Positions 8,889 through 17,901 of a stretch of DNA of 64,000 nt are shown piece by piece. Numbering within the stretch: the stretch's first letter is position 1; every line of letters starts with the position of its first letter. The notes beneath the pieces were generated by a model. That model made no database searches. It saw nothing but the letters and a program-made list of their open reading frames with translations, and was not told the DNA's origin. The stretch comes from CAWCWK01 sp963842125 (GTDB lineage: Bacteria; Pseudomonadota; Alphaproteobacteria; Rhizobiales; CAWCWK01), in the NCBI GenBank assembly GCA_963842125.1, contig CAWJFE010000005.1, positions 2,170,001 to 2,234,000 of the forward strand. Reading direction: 5' to 3'. Both the position numbers and the translations under genes were made by a program.

Positions 8889-9980
8889 TTAGCCGAAATC
8901 GACGAGGCTGCGCTTGTTGGCGTAGGACTGGTCGGACAGGCGCGTCCACTCGATGATGTCCTTCCGGAACGCCATGAAGCTATCGTACGTCTTGCGGGTC
9001 AGCGCATCGGCGTCGGCCGCGGTGGCCAGGACGTCGCGCGAGGCTTCGCCGATGGAGACATAGACGTCGTCGGGGATCTCGAAGAGATTGACGCCGTGGT
9101 CGTTGATCAGCTGGTTGAGCGCGGTGCCGTTATTGGCGTTGAACTCGGACAGCGAGGTGCTGGTCTCGGCCGCCATGACGGCCTTGAACATGGCCTGATC
9201 GGAGGCCGACATGCCGTCCCACAGATCCTTGCGGATGCCCGAGGAGAGCGTCGTGCCCGGCTCGTGGAAGCCCGGATAGCCGTAGTTCTTCACGACCTTG
9301 TAGAGACCGAAGGCGAGGTCGTTCCACGGGCCGACCCACTCGGTCGCGTCGATCGTGCCGGCCTGGAGGGCGGGCTGGATCTCGGCGCCGGCAAGGCCGA
9401 CCGGGGTGCCGCCGAGTGCGTTCAACACGTCGCCGCCCAGACCCGGGATGCGCATCTTAAGGCCCTTGAAGTCGTCGATCGAGGTAATCGGGTTCTTGAA
9501 CCAGCCACCCATCTGAACGCCGGTGTTGGCGGCCGAGAAGGGCTTGACGTTGAACTGCGCCGCGACCTCGTCCCAGATCTCCTGGCCGCCGCCATAGTCG
9601 AGCCAGGCGTTCTGCTCGTTGGCGGTGAAGCCGAAGGGCACGGCCGCGAAGAAGCCGAGCGCCGGCGTCTTGCCGACGAAATAGTATTCGGCCGAATGGT
9701 ACATGTCGGCCGTGCCTTCCTGCACGGCGTCCTGGGTCTTGAGCGGCGGTACGAGCTCGCCGCCGCCGAAGACGCGGACCGTGTAGCGCCCGTCCGACAG
9801 CGCCTCGATGCGCTCGGCGACGCGGTTGGCCGAGGTGCCGAGACCGGGGAAGTTCTTCGGCCACGAGGTGACCATCTTGAGCTCCTGCGTTCCCTGCGCG
9901 ATGGCGGGGGCGGCAAGCGTGGAGGCGGCAACGGCCGTCGTGCCGACGGCGCCGGCACGCAGGAATGATCTACGATCCAT
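8889..9980 (-). CDS. TRAP transporter substrate-binding protein, TakP-like (2-oxo acid type), orphan
   Basis: The 363-residue protein begins MDRRSFLRAGAVG and ends its leader at APAIAQG, a twin-arginine export signal with a cleavage site near residue 30. The mature part has features of the TakP branch of DctP proteins: AGELVPPL-like GGELVPPLKTQD, NTGVQMGGWF, TIDATEWVGPWND and GYPGFHEP. TakP binds pyruvate and other 2-oxo acids with sodium; that ligand is inferred. A GGGAGAG ribosome site precedes the ATG at 9980. No DctQ or DctM membrane subunit lies beside it, which is unusual for a TRAP system; the partners must be elsewhere or absent. Confidence 0.9.
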   Translation of the reverse strand: MDRRSFLRAGAVGTTAVAASTLAAPAIAQGTQELKMVTSWPKNFPGLGTSANRVAERIEALSDGRYTVRVFGGGELVPPLKTQDAVQEGTADMYHSAEYYFVGKTPALGFFAAVPFGFTANEQNAWLDYGGGQEIWDEVAAQFNVKPFSAANTGVQMGGWFKNPITSIDDFKGLKMRIPGLGGDVLNALGGTPVGLAGAEIQPALQAGTIDATEWVGPWNDLAFGLYKVVKNYGYPGFHEPGTTLSSGIRKDLWDGMSASDQAMFKAVMAAETSTSLSEFNANNGTALNQLINDHGVNLFEIPDDVYVSIGEASRDVLATAADADALTRKTYDSFMAFRKDIIEWTRLSDQSYANKRSLVDFG

Positions 9981-10232
9981 GTTTCTCTCCCTAGAATTCC
10001 TCATGCCGATCCGGTTAGCATCCGCGTCTTTCGGCGGTCAGCGCTGGCGGCACGGCTGCGTTCCTAGAGGCCGACTAAAGTATCGTCAACGGGAAACGCA
10101 CCCTTGGTGAATCATTCGGCAGACGGCGGAGATGCGAAGTCTCCGAGCGCCAGTCCGAGGAAGCCGCCGAGAACTCCCGCAGGCCATCCACGGCTTCTTG
10201 AACCGATCTATTCCAGTCTTGATGGAGACACC

Positions 10233-10970
10233 ATGCCCCCTCTCGTCGCAGTCGTCGCCGACGTTCGGATCGCGGACGGATATACATGGCACGCCGCCGC
10301 GCAGACCTATCTCGACGCGCTGGCCGATGTGGCAGGGGTCCAGCCCATCATCGTGCCATCACTGGCCAGCCTCGACGTCGACGGATTGCTGCGCCGCGTG
10401 GACGGCCTGGTGTCGACCGGATCGCGCTCCAACGTCCACCCCGCCCGATATGGGGCCACGGAGACCGAAGAGCATGGACCGTTCGACGCGGCGCGAGACG
10501 AGGCGAGCCTCACTCTCCTGCGCGGCGCCATCGAACGCGGACTGCCCACGCTGGCTCTCTGCCGAGGCTTTCAGGAGATGGTCGTCGCCTGGGGCGGCAC
10601 GCTGACGCCGGCCCTCCATGAGGAGGAGGGCCGCTTCGACCACCGCGCACCCGTCAGCACCGATCAGGACGTCCGCTTCGGCCTCGCGCACGAGATCGCG
10701 ATCGCGCCCGGCGGGCGGCTCGAAGCGATCGCCGGGTCCGGGCCCTTGATGGTCAACTCCCTGCATCGCCAGGGCGCGGTGAGGCTGGGGGACGGATTGC
10801 GGATCGAGGCGACGGCGCCGGACGGGACCATCGAGGCCATCTCGGTCGCCAAGGCCCCCGCCTTCGCGATGGGCTTCCAGTGGCACCCCGAATACTGGGC
10901 GGCCAGCGATCCCTTCAGCCGCGCGATCTTCGAGGCCTTTGGAGACGCCGTCAGGCGTCAGGCTGGCTGA
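10233..10970 (+). CDS. Class I glutamine amidotransferase-like gamma-glutamyl hydrolase (PuuD-like)
   Basis: The 245-residue protein has the class I triad: nucleophile Cys in TLALCRGFQEM, and His and Glu in FQWHPEYWA. VNSLHRQG and the early GLVSTGSRSNVHP match the gamma-glutamyl-gamma-aminobutyrate hydrolase group, which acts in putrescine breakdown. No other put/puu genes are adjacent, so the substrate is uncertain. I chose the ATG at 10233 with GGAG seven bases before it. A longer frame from 10104 adds a Pro/Ser-rich leader with no family match. The 3' end overlaps glpK by 20 bp convergently. Confidence 0.87.
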   Translation: MPPLVAVVADVRIADGYTWHAAAQTYLDALADVAGVQPIIVPSLASLDVDGLLRRVDGLVSTGSRSNVHPARYGATETEEHGPFDAARDEASLTLLRGAIERGLPTLALCRGFQEMVVAWGGTLTPALHEEEGRFDHRAPVSTDQDVRFGLAHEIAIAPGGRLEAIAGSGPLMVNSLHRQGAVRLGDGLRIEATAPDGTIEAISVAKAPAFAMGFQWHPEYWAASDPFSRAIFEAFGDAVRRQAG

Positions 10971-12450
10971 GCGTGCGCCGCACCGCGTCCTGCCAGCCGG
11001 CATAGGCGGCGTCGCTCTCTGCCTTCGCCATCGCGGGCTCGAACCGGGCCTCGACGCTCCAGGCTTCGGCGAAGGCGTCGAGATCGGGGTAGAGACCGGC
11101 CTGGCGCCCGGCGAGATAGGCGGCGCCGAGCGCCGTTGTCTCCAAGACCGGCGGGCGCTCCACCGGAGCGCCCAGGATGTCGGCGAGGAACTGCATCGTC
11201 CAGTCCGACGCCGCCATGCCGCCATCGACGCGCAACGTCGCGGCCGCGAGGTCGGCGGCGCCTTCGGCGTCGGCGCGCATCGCCTCCCAGAGATCGCGCG
11301 TCTGATAGCCGACGCTTTGGAGCGTCGCCTTGGCGATCTCGGCCCGGCCGGTCCCGCGCGTGAGCCCGAACATCGCGCCCCGCGCGTGCGCATCCCAATA
11401 GGGCGCGCCGAGCCCGGTGAAGGCGGGGACGAGGATGACGTCCTGATTGGGATCGGCCTCAGCGGCGAGCGTCCCCGTCTCCGACGCTTTCTCGACGATC
11501 CGCAGCTCGTCGCGCAGCCATTGCACCGCGGCGCCCGCGACAAAGATCGCGCCTTCGAGCGCATAGGTTCGCACGCCATCGAGCTGATAGGCGACGGTGG
11601 TCAGGAGCCGGTTCGTCGACCGCACCGGCGTGGTGCCCGTGTTCATGAGCGCGAAGCAGCCGGTGCCATAGGTCGACTTGACCATGCCGGGCCGGAAGCA
11701 GGCCTGACCGATGGTCGCCGCCTGCTGGTCGCCCGCGATGCCGAGAACGGGCACCGGCGCGCCCAGTATGTCGGTCGTGCCGAATTCGGCGGCGCTGTCC
11801 TTGATCTCCGGCAGGAGAGCGCGGGGGATGCGCAGCAGGTCGAGCATGGTCTGCGACCATTCGCCCGCCTCGACATCGTAGAGGAGCGTGCGGCAGGCAT
11901 TGGTCGCGTCCGTAGCGTGCACCTTGCCGCCCGTCAGGCGCCAGAGAAGGAAGCTGTCGACGGTGCCGAAGGCGAGCCGGCCGGCGTCGGCCTTCTCGCG
12001 CGCGCCCTCGACGGTGTCGAGGAGCCAGGCGAGCTTGGTGCCGCTGAAATAGGGATCGAGCAGGAGGCCTGTGGCCTGTTGCACCGCGTCGGCATGACCC
12101 TCCAGGCGCAGCGCGTCGCACATGTCGGCCGTCCGGCGGTCCTGCCAGACGATCGCGTTGTGGAGCGCCGCGCCGGTCTCGCGGTCCCAGAGGACGGTCG
12201 TCTCGCGCTGATTGGTCATGCCGATACCAGCGATATCGGCAGCCGTGAGCCCGGCCTTCTCCACGACGGCCTTCAGCGTCCGCTCCGACGTCGCCCAAAG
12301 GTCTTGCGCCTCGTGCTCGACCCAGCCGGAGCGAGGGTAGTGCTGCGCGAACTCCTCCTGCACGGAGGCGACGCTGCGCATCTCACCGTCGAAGACGATG
12401 GCGCGGGTCGAGGTCGTGCCCTGGTCGAGTGCGATGATGTGTCCGGCCAT
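10951..12450 (-). CDS. glpK: Glycerol kinase
   Basis: The 499-residue protein is of full GlpK length, with the FGGY-kinase start MAGHIIALDQGTTSTRAIVF, GMTNQRETTVLWDRETG, and the phosphate-binding GIAGDQQAA and STYGTGCF. It phosphorylates glycerol to glycerol 3-phosphate with ATP in the cytosol. It is last in a same-strand run after transaldolase and a small NTF2-fold gene, but no glpF or glpD lies nearby. The ATG at 12450 is the family start; upstream frames are unconserved. Confidence 0.96.
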   Translation of the reverse strand: MAGHIIALDQGTTSTRAIVFDGEMRSVASVQEEFAQHYPRSGWVEHEAQDLWATSERTLKAVVEKAGLTAADIAGIGMTNQRETTVLWDRETGAALHNAIVWQDRRTADMCDALRLEGHADAVQQATGLLLDPYFSGTKLAWLLDTVEGAREKADAGRLAFGTVDSFLLWRLTGGKVHATDATNACRTLLYDVEAGEWSQTMLDLLRIPRALLPEIKDSAAEFGTTDILGAPVPVLGIAGDQQAATIGQACFRPGMVKSTYGTGCFALMNTGTTPVRSTNRLLTTVAYQLDGVRTYALEGAIFVAGAAVQWLRDELRIVEKASETGTLAAEADPNQDVILVPAFTGLGAPYWDAHARGAMFGLTRGTGRAEIAKATLQSVGYQTRDLWEAMRADAEGAADLAAATLRVDGGMAASDWTMQFLADILGAPVERPPVLETTALGAAYLAGRQAGLYPDLDAFAEAWSVEARFEPAMAKAESDAAYAGWQDAVRRTLSQPDA

Positions 12451-12526
12451 GCCCGTCCTGCCTGTCTCAAGCTGCGTCGGCGCGCACAGTATTCGCTTGC
12501 GCGGCGAGCGCAAACGGGCGCACCCG

Positions 12527-12910
12527 TCAGCTCTCGTCGACGATCCGGACGATGAGGCCGTTCTCGACATCGAACGTGGAGCGACCGGAGAAGGCAAGCG
12601 TCTGACCGGCCGTCCAGCCATTGGGCATGTCGCCGGCCACGATGGCGGTGAAGTCGATCTCGAGCCGCGTCTTACCTGCGTGCGTCTCGACTTCCCGGAC
12701 CGTCTGCGTCCGCGTGGAGAACGCGGACGCCCCCATCAGCGCCAGCCGCTCGAAGGCGGCCTTGCCGGTGGTCTCCGCCGAGAGCTGCCCGCCGACCCGG
12801 TTCTCGAAGCGTATCCCCTCGGCGAGGCAGGCCAGCATGGCCGGGACGTCCATCGCGTTATAGGCGTCCAGATAGGCGCGGATCGGGGCGGGGAGATCGT
12901 ATTGATTCAC
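12527..12910 (-). CDS. NTF2-like / SnoaL-like small protein
   Basis: The 127-residue protein begins with a helix PAPIRAYLDAYNAMDVPAML and continues with the curved-sheet pattern (GIRFENRVGG, FTAIVAGDMPNGW, FSGRSTFDVENGLIVRI) of the NTF2/SnoaL fold, a cone-shaped fold used by isomerases, cyclases and binding proteins. The substrate is unknown. It starts six bases after the transaldolase stop codon, so it is probably co-transcribed with tal; glpK follows 76 bp downstream. Confidence 0.8.
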   Translation of the reverse strand: MNQYDLPAPIRAYLDAYNAMDVPAMLACLAEGIRFENRVGGQLSAETTGKAAFERLALMGASAFSTRTQTVREVETHAGKTRLEIDFTAIVAGDMPNGWTAGQTLAFSGRSTFDVENGLIVRIVDES

Positions 12911-12916
12911 GAGCGA

Positions 12917-14008
12917 CTACGCCGCCGCCCGCGCGCTCACCGCGTCGAGGAGGCCGCCATAGGCCGTCTCGAACTTCTGCAACCCGTCGATCAGCAGCGC
13001 GTCGGTGATGGCGTCGAGATCGATGCCGGTGGTCTTCAATCCGTCCATCACGGCCTCGGCCTCATCGAGCCCTCCATCGAGTGTGCGCGCGACCGTGCCG
13101 TGGTCGCGAAAGGCATCCAAGGTCGCGGGCGGGACGGTGTTGACCGTGTCGGGGCCGATGAGGGCGTCGAGATAGAGCGTGTCGGGCAGGCTCGGGTCCT
13201 TGGTCGAGGTCGAGGCCCAGAGGAGGCGTTGGACCTGCGCGCCCTTCGCCGCCAGCGCCTGCCAGCGGGGCGCGGCGACGAGGGCCTGCCAGTCGCGATA
13301 GCAGAGCTTTGCGTTGGCGATAGCGGCCTTGGCGGCGAGATCCGGGTGATCGCCGCCGAGCGCCTTGTCGACGGCCGCATCGATGCGGCTGATGAAGAAG
13401 CTGGCGACGGACGCGACCCGCGAGAGATCGCCCCCCGTCTCGGCCAGCCGCTCCAGCCCGGCCATGTGCGCCTCGGCGACCCGGGCCCACATCGCGCGCG
13501 CGAAGAGGAGGGTGACGTTGACGTTGACGCCCTCCCCGATCAGCGCCGTGATCGCCTCCATGCCGGCGTCCGTGGCGGGCACCTTGATCATCAGGTTCGG
13601 CCGGTCGACCGCCTGCCAGAGCGTACGCCCCTGCGCCGCCGTGCCAGCCGCGTCGTGCGCGAGCCTCGGCGAGACCTCGAGGCTGACATAGCCGTCGACG
13701 GCATCGCTCGCGTCGTAGACCGGGCGGAGGATGTCGCAGGCCGCGCGGATGTCCTCGACCATGATGCCTTCCGCGATGGTATCGGCATCCGAGCCCGCGC
13801 CCGCCGCGATGACGGCGTCATAGGGTCCGCCGGCCTTGATCGAGCCCTCGAAGATGGCGGGGTTCGACGTCACGCCGCGCAGGCCCGCCTCGACGAGCCG
13901 CTTGAGCGAGCCGTCCGTGTTGGTGTCGCGGGCGATGTGATCGAGCCAGAGCGCCTGGCCCTCCTCGGGGTGGATGCGGGCAAGAGGATCGGCGGCGTGG
14001 TCGGACAT
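12917..14008 (-). CDS. tal: Transaldolase
   Basis: The 363-residue protein fits the longer transaldolase type. It has GVTSNPAIFEGSI near the N terminus, the Schiff-base lysine in LMIKVPATDAG, NVTLLFA, and SFFISRIDAAVD. It moves a dihydroxyacetone unit between sugar phosphates in the non-oxidative pentose phosphate pathway. In some alphaproteobacteria this domain is fused to glucose-6-phosphate isomerase; here it is alone. I chose the ATG at 14008 (MSDHAADPL) over one six codons upstream. Confidence 0.93.
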   Translation of the reverse strand: MSDHAADPLARIHPEEGQALWLDHIARDTNTDGSLKRLVEAGLRGVTSNPAIFEGSIKAGGPYDAVIAAGAGSDADTIAEGIMVEDIRAACDILRPVYDASDAVDGYVSLEVSPRLAHDAAGTAAQGRTLWQAVDRPNLMIKVPATDAGMEAITALIGEGVNVNVTLLFARAMWARVAEAHMAGLERLAETGGDLSRVASVASFFISRIDAAVDKALGGDHPDLAAKAAIANAKLCYRDWQALVAAPRWQALAAKGAQVQRLLWASTSTKDPSLPDTLYLDALIGPDTVNTVPPATLDAFRDHGTVARTLDGGLDEAEAVMDGLKTTGIDLDAITDALLIDGLQKFETAYGGLLDAVSARAAA

Positions 14009-14084
14009 GGGCAAGGCTCCTGGCAAGGGTTCGCCTCGTCTATAGCGGCCCTCGCGGAATGAGGCGAGACGGCGGTCGAGCGCG

Positions 14085-14852
14085 TCAGACCGCTGCGACG
14101 TCGCTCGTCTTCTCCGGCCACTTGCATAGGTCCGCGATGCGGCAGGCGCCGCAGTCGGGCGAGCGCGCCTTGCACATATAGCGGCCGTGGAGGATCAGCC
14201 AGTGGTGGGCGTGGTCCTTATAGGCACCGGGTACCCGCTTCTGCAGGTTGGCCTCGACCTGATCGGGGTCCTTGCCGGGCGCCATGCCGGTGCGGTTTGC
14301 GACGCGGAAGATGTGCGTGTCGACCGCGATCTCGGGATGCCCGAAGGCGATGTTGAGAACGACGTTCGCCGTCTTGCGCCCCACGCCCGCGAGGGCCTGG
14401 AGCCCGGCTCGATCGGCAGGCACGGCGCCGCCATACTTGGCTACGAGCGCCTCCGACAGGAGAATCACGTTCTTCGCCTTGTTGCGGAAGAGGCCGATGG
14501 TGCGGATGTGCTCGCGCACCGCGTCCTCGCCGAGCGCGACCATGGCGGCCGGATTGTCCGCGGCGGCGAAGAGCCCGCGCGTCGCCTTGTTGACGCCGGC
14601 ATCCGTCGCCTGCGCCGAGAGGACGACGGCGACGAGGAGCGTGAAGGCGTTCGAATATTCGAGGTCGGAGCGCGGCGCGGGTTCGGCCGATCGCCAGCGC
14701 GCGAAGGCCATCTCGATCTCAGCCGGCGTCCAGCGGCTGCGGGGGAGCGGGGCCTTGCGGGATTTGGGCCGCCTTGCCGGCGCCGGCGTCCGCGCGGACG
14801 CTCCGGCCCTGCGCGCATCCACCCCATTGCCGCCTTCGTCCTGTCGCGTCAT
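14085..14852 (-). CDS. nth: Endonuclease III (DNA glycosylase/AP lyase)
   Basis: The 255-residue protein has the helix-hairpin-helix LAGVGRKTANVVLN with the catalytic Lys, the catalytic Asp in IAVDTHIFRVANR, and a C-terminal [4Fe-4S] loop with cysteines spaced C-x6-C-x2-C-x5-C (CKARSPDCGACRIADLC). It removes oxidised pyrimidines and cleaves the abasic site. The first 40 residues are a basic, Arg/Ala/Pro-rich extension beyond the usual start. It is divergent from the DUF2244 gene across 36 bp. Confidence 0.96.
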   Translation of the reverse strand: MTRQDEGGNGVDARRAGASARTPAPARRPKSRKAPLPRSRWTPAEIEMAFARWRSAEPAPRSDLEYSNAFTLLVAVVLSAQATDAGVNKATRGLFAAADNPAAMVALGEDAVREHIRTIGLFRNKAKNVILLSEALVAKYGGAVPADRAGLQALAGVGRKTANVVLNIAFGHPEIAVDTHIFRVANRTGMAPGKDPDQVEANLQKRVPGAYKDHAHHWLILHGRYMCKARSPDCGACRIADLCKWPEKTSDVAAV

Positions 14853-14888
14853 CTGGTGGTCTCCCCTACAAGGCCGAAGCCTGCGCTT

Positions 14889-15398
14889 ATGACCGCCGCC
14901 GCATCAGACGCCAACCCGATAACGGACGCCGCGCCTCCACCGATCCTCGACGCGGTCATCACGCCGCATAGGTCTCTCGGCCCGCGAGGCTTTGCCGTCT
15001 TCATGGTCGTTCTCGGCGGCCTCAGCTTCGCGTCCGGCGCGCTCTTTCTCACGCTCGGCGCCTGGCCCGTCTTCGGCTTCTTCGGGCTCGACGTACTCCT
15101 CGTCTACCTCGCCTTTCGCTGGAGCTATGCGTCCGGCGAGGCGCGCGAGGTCGTGCGGATCACGCATGGCAAGGTCTATATCGCGCAGCACGACCGGAGG
15201 GGCCGGATCGAGGCGGAAGCCGAGCTCAATCCCTATTGGGCCCGCCTCGTCGTCTCGCGCGACGAGGACCGGCGCGTGACGCGGATGGGTCTACGCCTGC
15301 ACGACCGGCTCTATCCCATCGCCGCCGCCCTCAGCCCCGACGAGCGCACCGCCTTCGCCAAGGTGATGTCGGACGCTCTGGAGGAGGCGAAAGGTTAG
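14889..15398 (+). CDS. DUF2244 integral membrane protein
   Basis: The 169-residue protein has an N-terminal cytosolic stretch with the motif TPHRSLGPRGF, two adjacent membrane segments (FAVFMVVLGGLSFASGALFL and the AWPVFGFFGLDVLLVYLAF hairpin), and a C-terminal soluble part with the conserved NPYWARLVV. This is the DUF2244 pattern, common beside nth in alphaproteobacteria. The function is unknown. It is divergent from nth, so the pair may share a promoter region. Confidence 0.88.
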   Translation: MTAAASDANPITDAAPPPILDAVITPHRSLGPRGFAVFMVVLGGLSFASGALFLTLGAWPVFGFFGLDVLLVYLAFRWSYASGEAREVVRITHGKVYIAQHDRRGRIEAEAELNPYWARLVVSRDEDRRVTRMGLRLHDRLYPIAAALSPDERTAFAKVMSDALEEAKG

Positions 15399-15452
15399 CG
15401 TCGGCCGGAAATCGGGTGGCGCGGCCCGCCTCGCCCCGCCTATCCTGCCTCC

Positions 15453-16358
15453 ATGACCCATGCCACCACAGCCTCCGCGACCCTCAGCCGCCCCGACCCC
15501 GCCCCACTCGTCCAGGGGGCGCCGCCCGACGACTATGCATGCGTGCGCCGCGCGATCCGCTACCTCACCGAGGAGGCGGACGCGCAGCCCTCGCTCGCCG
15601 ACGTCGCCGACGTGATGGACATGACAGAGGCGCAGGCGCACGCCCTCTTCACCCGCTGGGCGGGGCTAACGCCCAAGGCCTTCCTCTCAGCCGTCACGCT
15701 CGACAAGGCGAAGACGCTGCTGGAGAATGCCGAGACCGTGCTCGGCACCGCCATCGAGACCGGTCTCTCCGGCCCCGGCCGGCTGCACGACCTCTTCGTG
15801 ACCCACACCGCCATGACGCCAGGCGCCTACAAGGCCCGGGGCGCGGGGCTCGACATGATCTGGGGCGTCCACGCGACGCCGTTCGGGCTCGGCATCTTCA
15901 TGACGACGGAGCACGGCCTCGCCGGTATCGGCTTCGCCGACGATGCGGGTGGCATCGCAGCCGCTGCCGACGACCTGATGCGCCGCTGGCCGGCCGCGCG
16001 CTACACGCGCGATGACATGGCCGTCGCCGCCCTCGCACGCCGGGTCTTCGAGCCGGCTTCCTGGTCGGTGGATCGGCCGCTGCGCGTCGTCTTCATCGGA
16101 TCCGACTTCGAGATTCGCGTCTGGGAGACCCTGCTCAGCATCGCGCCCGGCCGGGCCAGCACCTATTCGGACGTCGCGGCCGCCATCGGCCGCCCCAAAG
16201 CGTCTCGCGCCGTCGGCGGGGCCGTGGGGCGCAACCCGCTCTCCTTCGTCGTGCCCTGCCACCGCGTGATCGGGCGATCGGGCGCGTTGACCGGCTACCA
16301 CTGGGGGCTGACGCGCAAACGCGCCATGCTCGGCTGGGAGACGGGGCTCGGCGGCTAG
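15453..16358 (+). CDS. Ada-type fusion: AraC-like HTH plus methylated-DNA-protein cysteine methyltransferase
   Basis: The 301-residue protein has an N-terminal AraC-type DNA-binding domain (residues about 25-125, PSLADVADVMDMTEAQAHALFTRW cut short here, then MTPGAYKARG). It is followed by an O6-alkylguanine transferase domain with the alkyl-acceptor cysteine in VVPCHRVIG and the upstream RAVGGAVGRNP. It repairs O6-methylguanine by a suicidal transfer and may regulate alkylation response. The Ada N-terminal zinc domain that senses phosphotriesters is absent, so regulation, if any, differs from E. coli Ada. Confidence 0.92.
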   Translation: MTHATTASATLSRPDPAPLVQGAPPDDYACVRRAIRYLTEEADAQPSLADVADVMDMTEAQAHALFTRWAGLTPKAFLSAVTLDKAKTLLENAETVLGTAIETGLSGPGRLHDLFVTHTAMTPGAYKARGAGLDMIWGVHATPFGLGIFMTTEHGLAGIGFADDAGGIAAAADDLMRRWPAARYTRDDMAVAALARRVFEPASWSVDRPLRVVFIGSDFEIRVWETLLSIAPGRASTYSDVAAAIGRPKASRAVGGAVGRNPLSFVVPCHRVIGRSGALTGYHWGLTRKRAMLGWETGLGG

Positions 16359-16490
16359 AGCGCATTGTTCTTTCGCGGTTCCTTACGCCGCGGTGCTATC
16401 GCACCTCCGCTAGAACGGCTTTAGCGCCCCTACACAAGCCGCATGCGCAGGCGCATAAGGGCGACCGTCAACACGCCGCCTTTCGGACAC

Positions 16491-17360
16491 ATGCCTTCCA
16501 TGGATCTCGACGTCGTCACCGCCGCATCCTTCGATCTCGGCGCGCTGGGTGCGCTCGCGCTCGCCTGGGCGGAGGCCTTCGTGCCGCGCCTCGTCTCGGC
16601 GCTGCTGTTGCTGACGATCGGGCTCTTCAGCGCCTCGAAGGTCGGCGGTACCGTCTTCCAGCTGGCGACCCGCTCCAAGCGCATCGGCACGACGCTGCCG
16701 CCCATCCTCGCAGCGCTCGCCCGCTACGGCATCACGATCCTCGTCGTCGTCGCCGTCCTCGGTCAGTTGGGCGTGCAGACGGCGTCGATTCTCGCAGCGC
16801 TCGGCGCCGCCGGCCTCGCCATCGGCCTCGCGCTCCAGGGCACGCTCCAGAACATCGCGGCCGGTATGATGATCCTCTGGCTACGGCCCTTCCGGGTCGG
16901 CGACGTCATCGAGACGTCGACGGTCATCGGTACGGTCGAGGAGCTCAACCTCTTCCACAGCCAGATCCGCACCTGGGAGGGCATCTTCAAGTTCGTACCC
17001 AATTCCGAGCTCTGGAACACGGTGCTGACGAACTATTCGCGCAATCCGACGCGCCTCGTGCGCATCACTTTCGGCATCGCCTACGAGAACGATGCGCGCG
17101 AGGCGATCGCGATCCTGAAGGCGCTGGCCGAGGCGCACGAAGGCGTCCTCGCCGATCCGCCGGTCCAGGTGGTGCCGCTCGCGCTGGCCGATTCGTCGGT
17201 CAACCTCGAGGTGCGGGCCTGGGCGGCCAACCCGGTCTTCTGGGACACGCGCTGGGAGCTCACGATGTCGGGCAAGGCGGCGCTCGAGGCGGCCGGCATC
17301 ACGATTCCCTACCCGCAGGTCGTCATCCACCGCGCCGGCGCCCCCGCCCCGGGGGCATGA
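16491..17360 (+). CDS. Small-conductance mechanosensitive channel (MscS family)
   Basis: The protein (about 289 residues) has N-terminal membrane segments, then the MscS pore helix LAALGAAGLAIGLALQGTLQN with its Gly/Ala pattern. The beta domain follows (FRVGDVIE, GTVEELNLFHSQIRTWEGIFKFVPNSELWN, cut in two for length), and then the C-terminal alpha/beta domain. It opens under membrane tension to release solutes in hypo-osmotic shock. The start is uncertain: ATGs at 16443, 16491 and 16500 are in frame. I took 16491, because the earlier leader is Arg-rich and lacks a ribosome site. Confidence 0.9.
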   Translation: MPSMDLDVVTAASFDLGALGALALAWAEAFVPRLVSALLLLTIGLFSASKVGGTVFQLATRSKRIGTTLPPILAALARYGITILVVVAVLGQLGVQTASILAALGAAGLAIGLALQGTLQNIAAGMMILWLRPFRVGDVIETSTVIGTVEELNLFHSQIRTWEGIFKFVPNSELWNTVLTNYSRNPTRLVRITFGIAYENDAREAIAILKALAEAHEGVLADPPVQVVPLALADSSVNLEVRAWAANPVFWDTRWELTMSGKAALEAAGITIPYPQVVIHRAGAPAPGA

Positions 17361-17383
17361 CGAAGGCTCCGTCGGCCGAACGC

Positions 17384-17420
17384 AAAAAGGCCGCGCCGCC
17401 CCATCCGGGCGCGCGGCCTT
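17384..17420 (-). terminator. Strong terminator after rpsT, possibly bidirectional
   Basis: AAGGCCGCGC (17387-17396) and GCGCGGCCTT (17411-17420) form a perfect 10-bp stem. On the minus strand it is followed by TTTTT (17384-17388). It lies in the convergent gap between the MscS gene and rpsT and mainly serves rpsT. Confidence 0.88.
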
Positions 17421-17452
17421 CTCGATTCGATCAACAGGCTGCGACGTCGGCC

Positions 17453-17716
17453 TCAGCCGAGCGCGGCGACCGTCTTGTGAAGACGCGAGACCTTGCGGGA
17501 CGCGGTGTTCTTGTGGATCACGCCCTTCTGCGCGGCGCGCATGATCTCCGGCTGCGCCGCCTTGAAGGCTTCCGTCGCCTCGTTCTTGTCGCCGGAGGCA
17601 ACGGCCTCCTCGACCTTGCGGATGAAGGTCCGCATGCGGCTGACGCGGTTCTTGTTGACGAGCGTCCGCTTGGCGATCTTGCGGACGGCCTTCTTGGCAT
17701 TGGGCGTATTGGGCAT
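17453..17716 (-). CDS. rpsT: 30S ribosomal protein S20
   Basis: This 87-residue, Lys/Arg/Ala-rich helical protein matches S20: MPNTPNAKKAVRKIAKRTL at the start, NKNRVSRMRTFIRKVEEAV, and the end segment GVIHKNTASRKVSRLHKTV. It binds 16S rRNA early in 30S assembly. In many alphaproteobacteria rpsT sits next to dnaA; here they are 10 kb apart and point in opposite directions. A strong terminator follows it. Confidence 0.98.
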   Translation of the reverse strand: MPNTPNAKKAVRKIAKRTLVNKNRVSRMRTFIRKVEEAVASGDKNEATEAFKAAQPEIMRAAQKGVIHKNTASRKVSRLHKTVAALG

Positions 17717-17901
17717 GTGTGTTCCTGATGCGCCGCTCTGAAGGACGCTTGTCGGTTCGGCGAATTGGATGACACCGACGGGCGCCGGACAACGACCGGG
17801 CCTTGCGGCGTGAGCGCGCGCAATAGCAAACCGGTTGGGGATCGTCAACGGTCCGTGCGGGCTTCGGGATGGTGGAACGGCGCCCGATCAACGTCTCGGC
17901 A

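Noticed and set aside
10104..10232. Possible N-terminal extension of the glutamine amidotransferase or a riboswitch in the leader
   Set aside because: The leader is Pro/Ser-rich with no family match, and a good ribosome site precedes the ATG at 10233. No known riboswitch core such as the glycine or TPP signature could be found.
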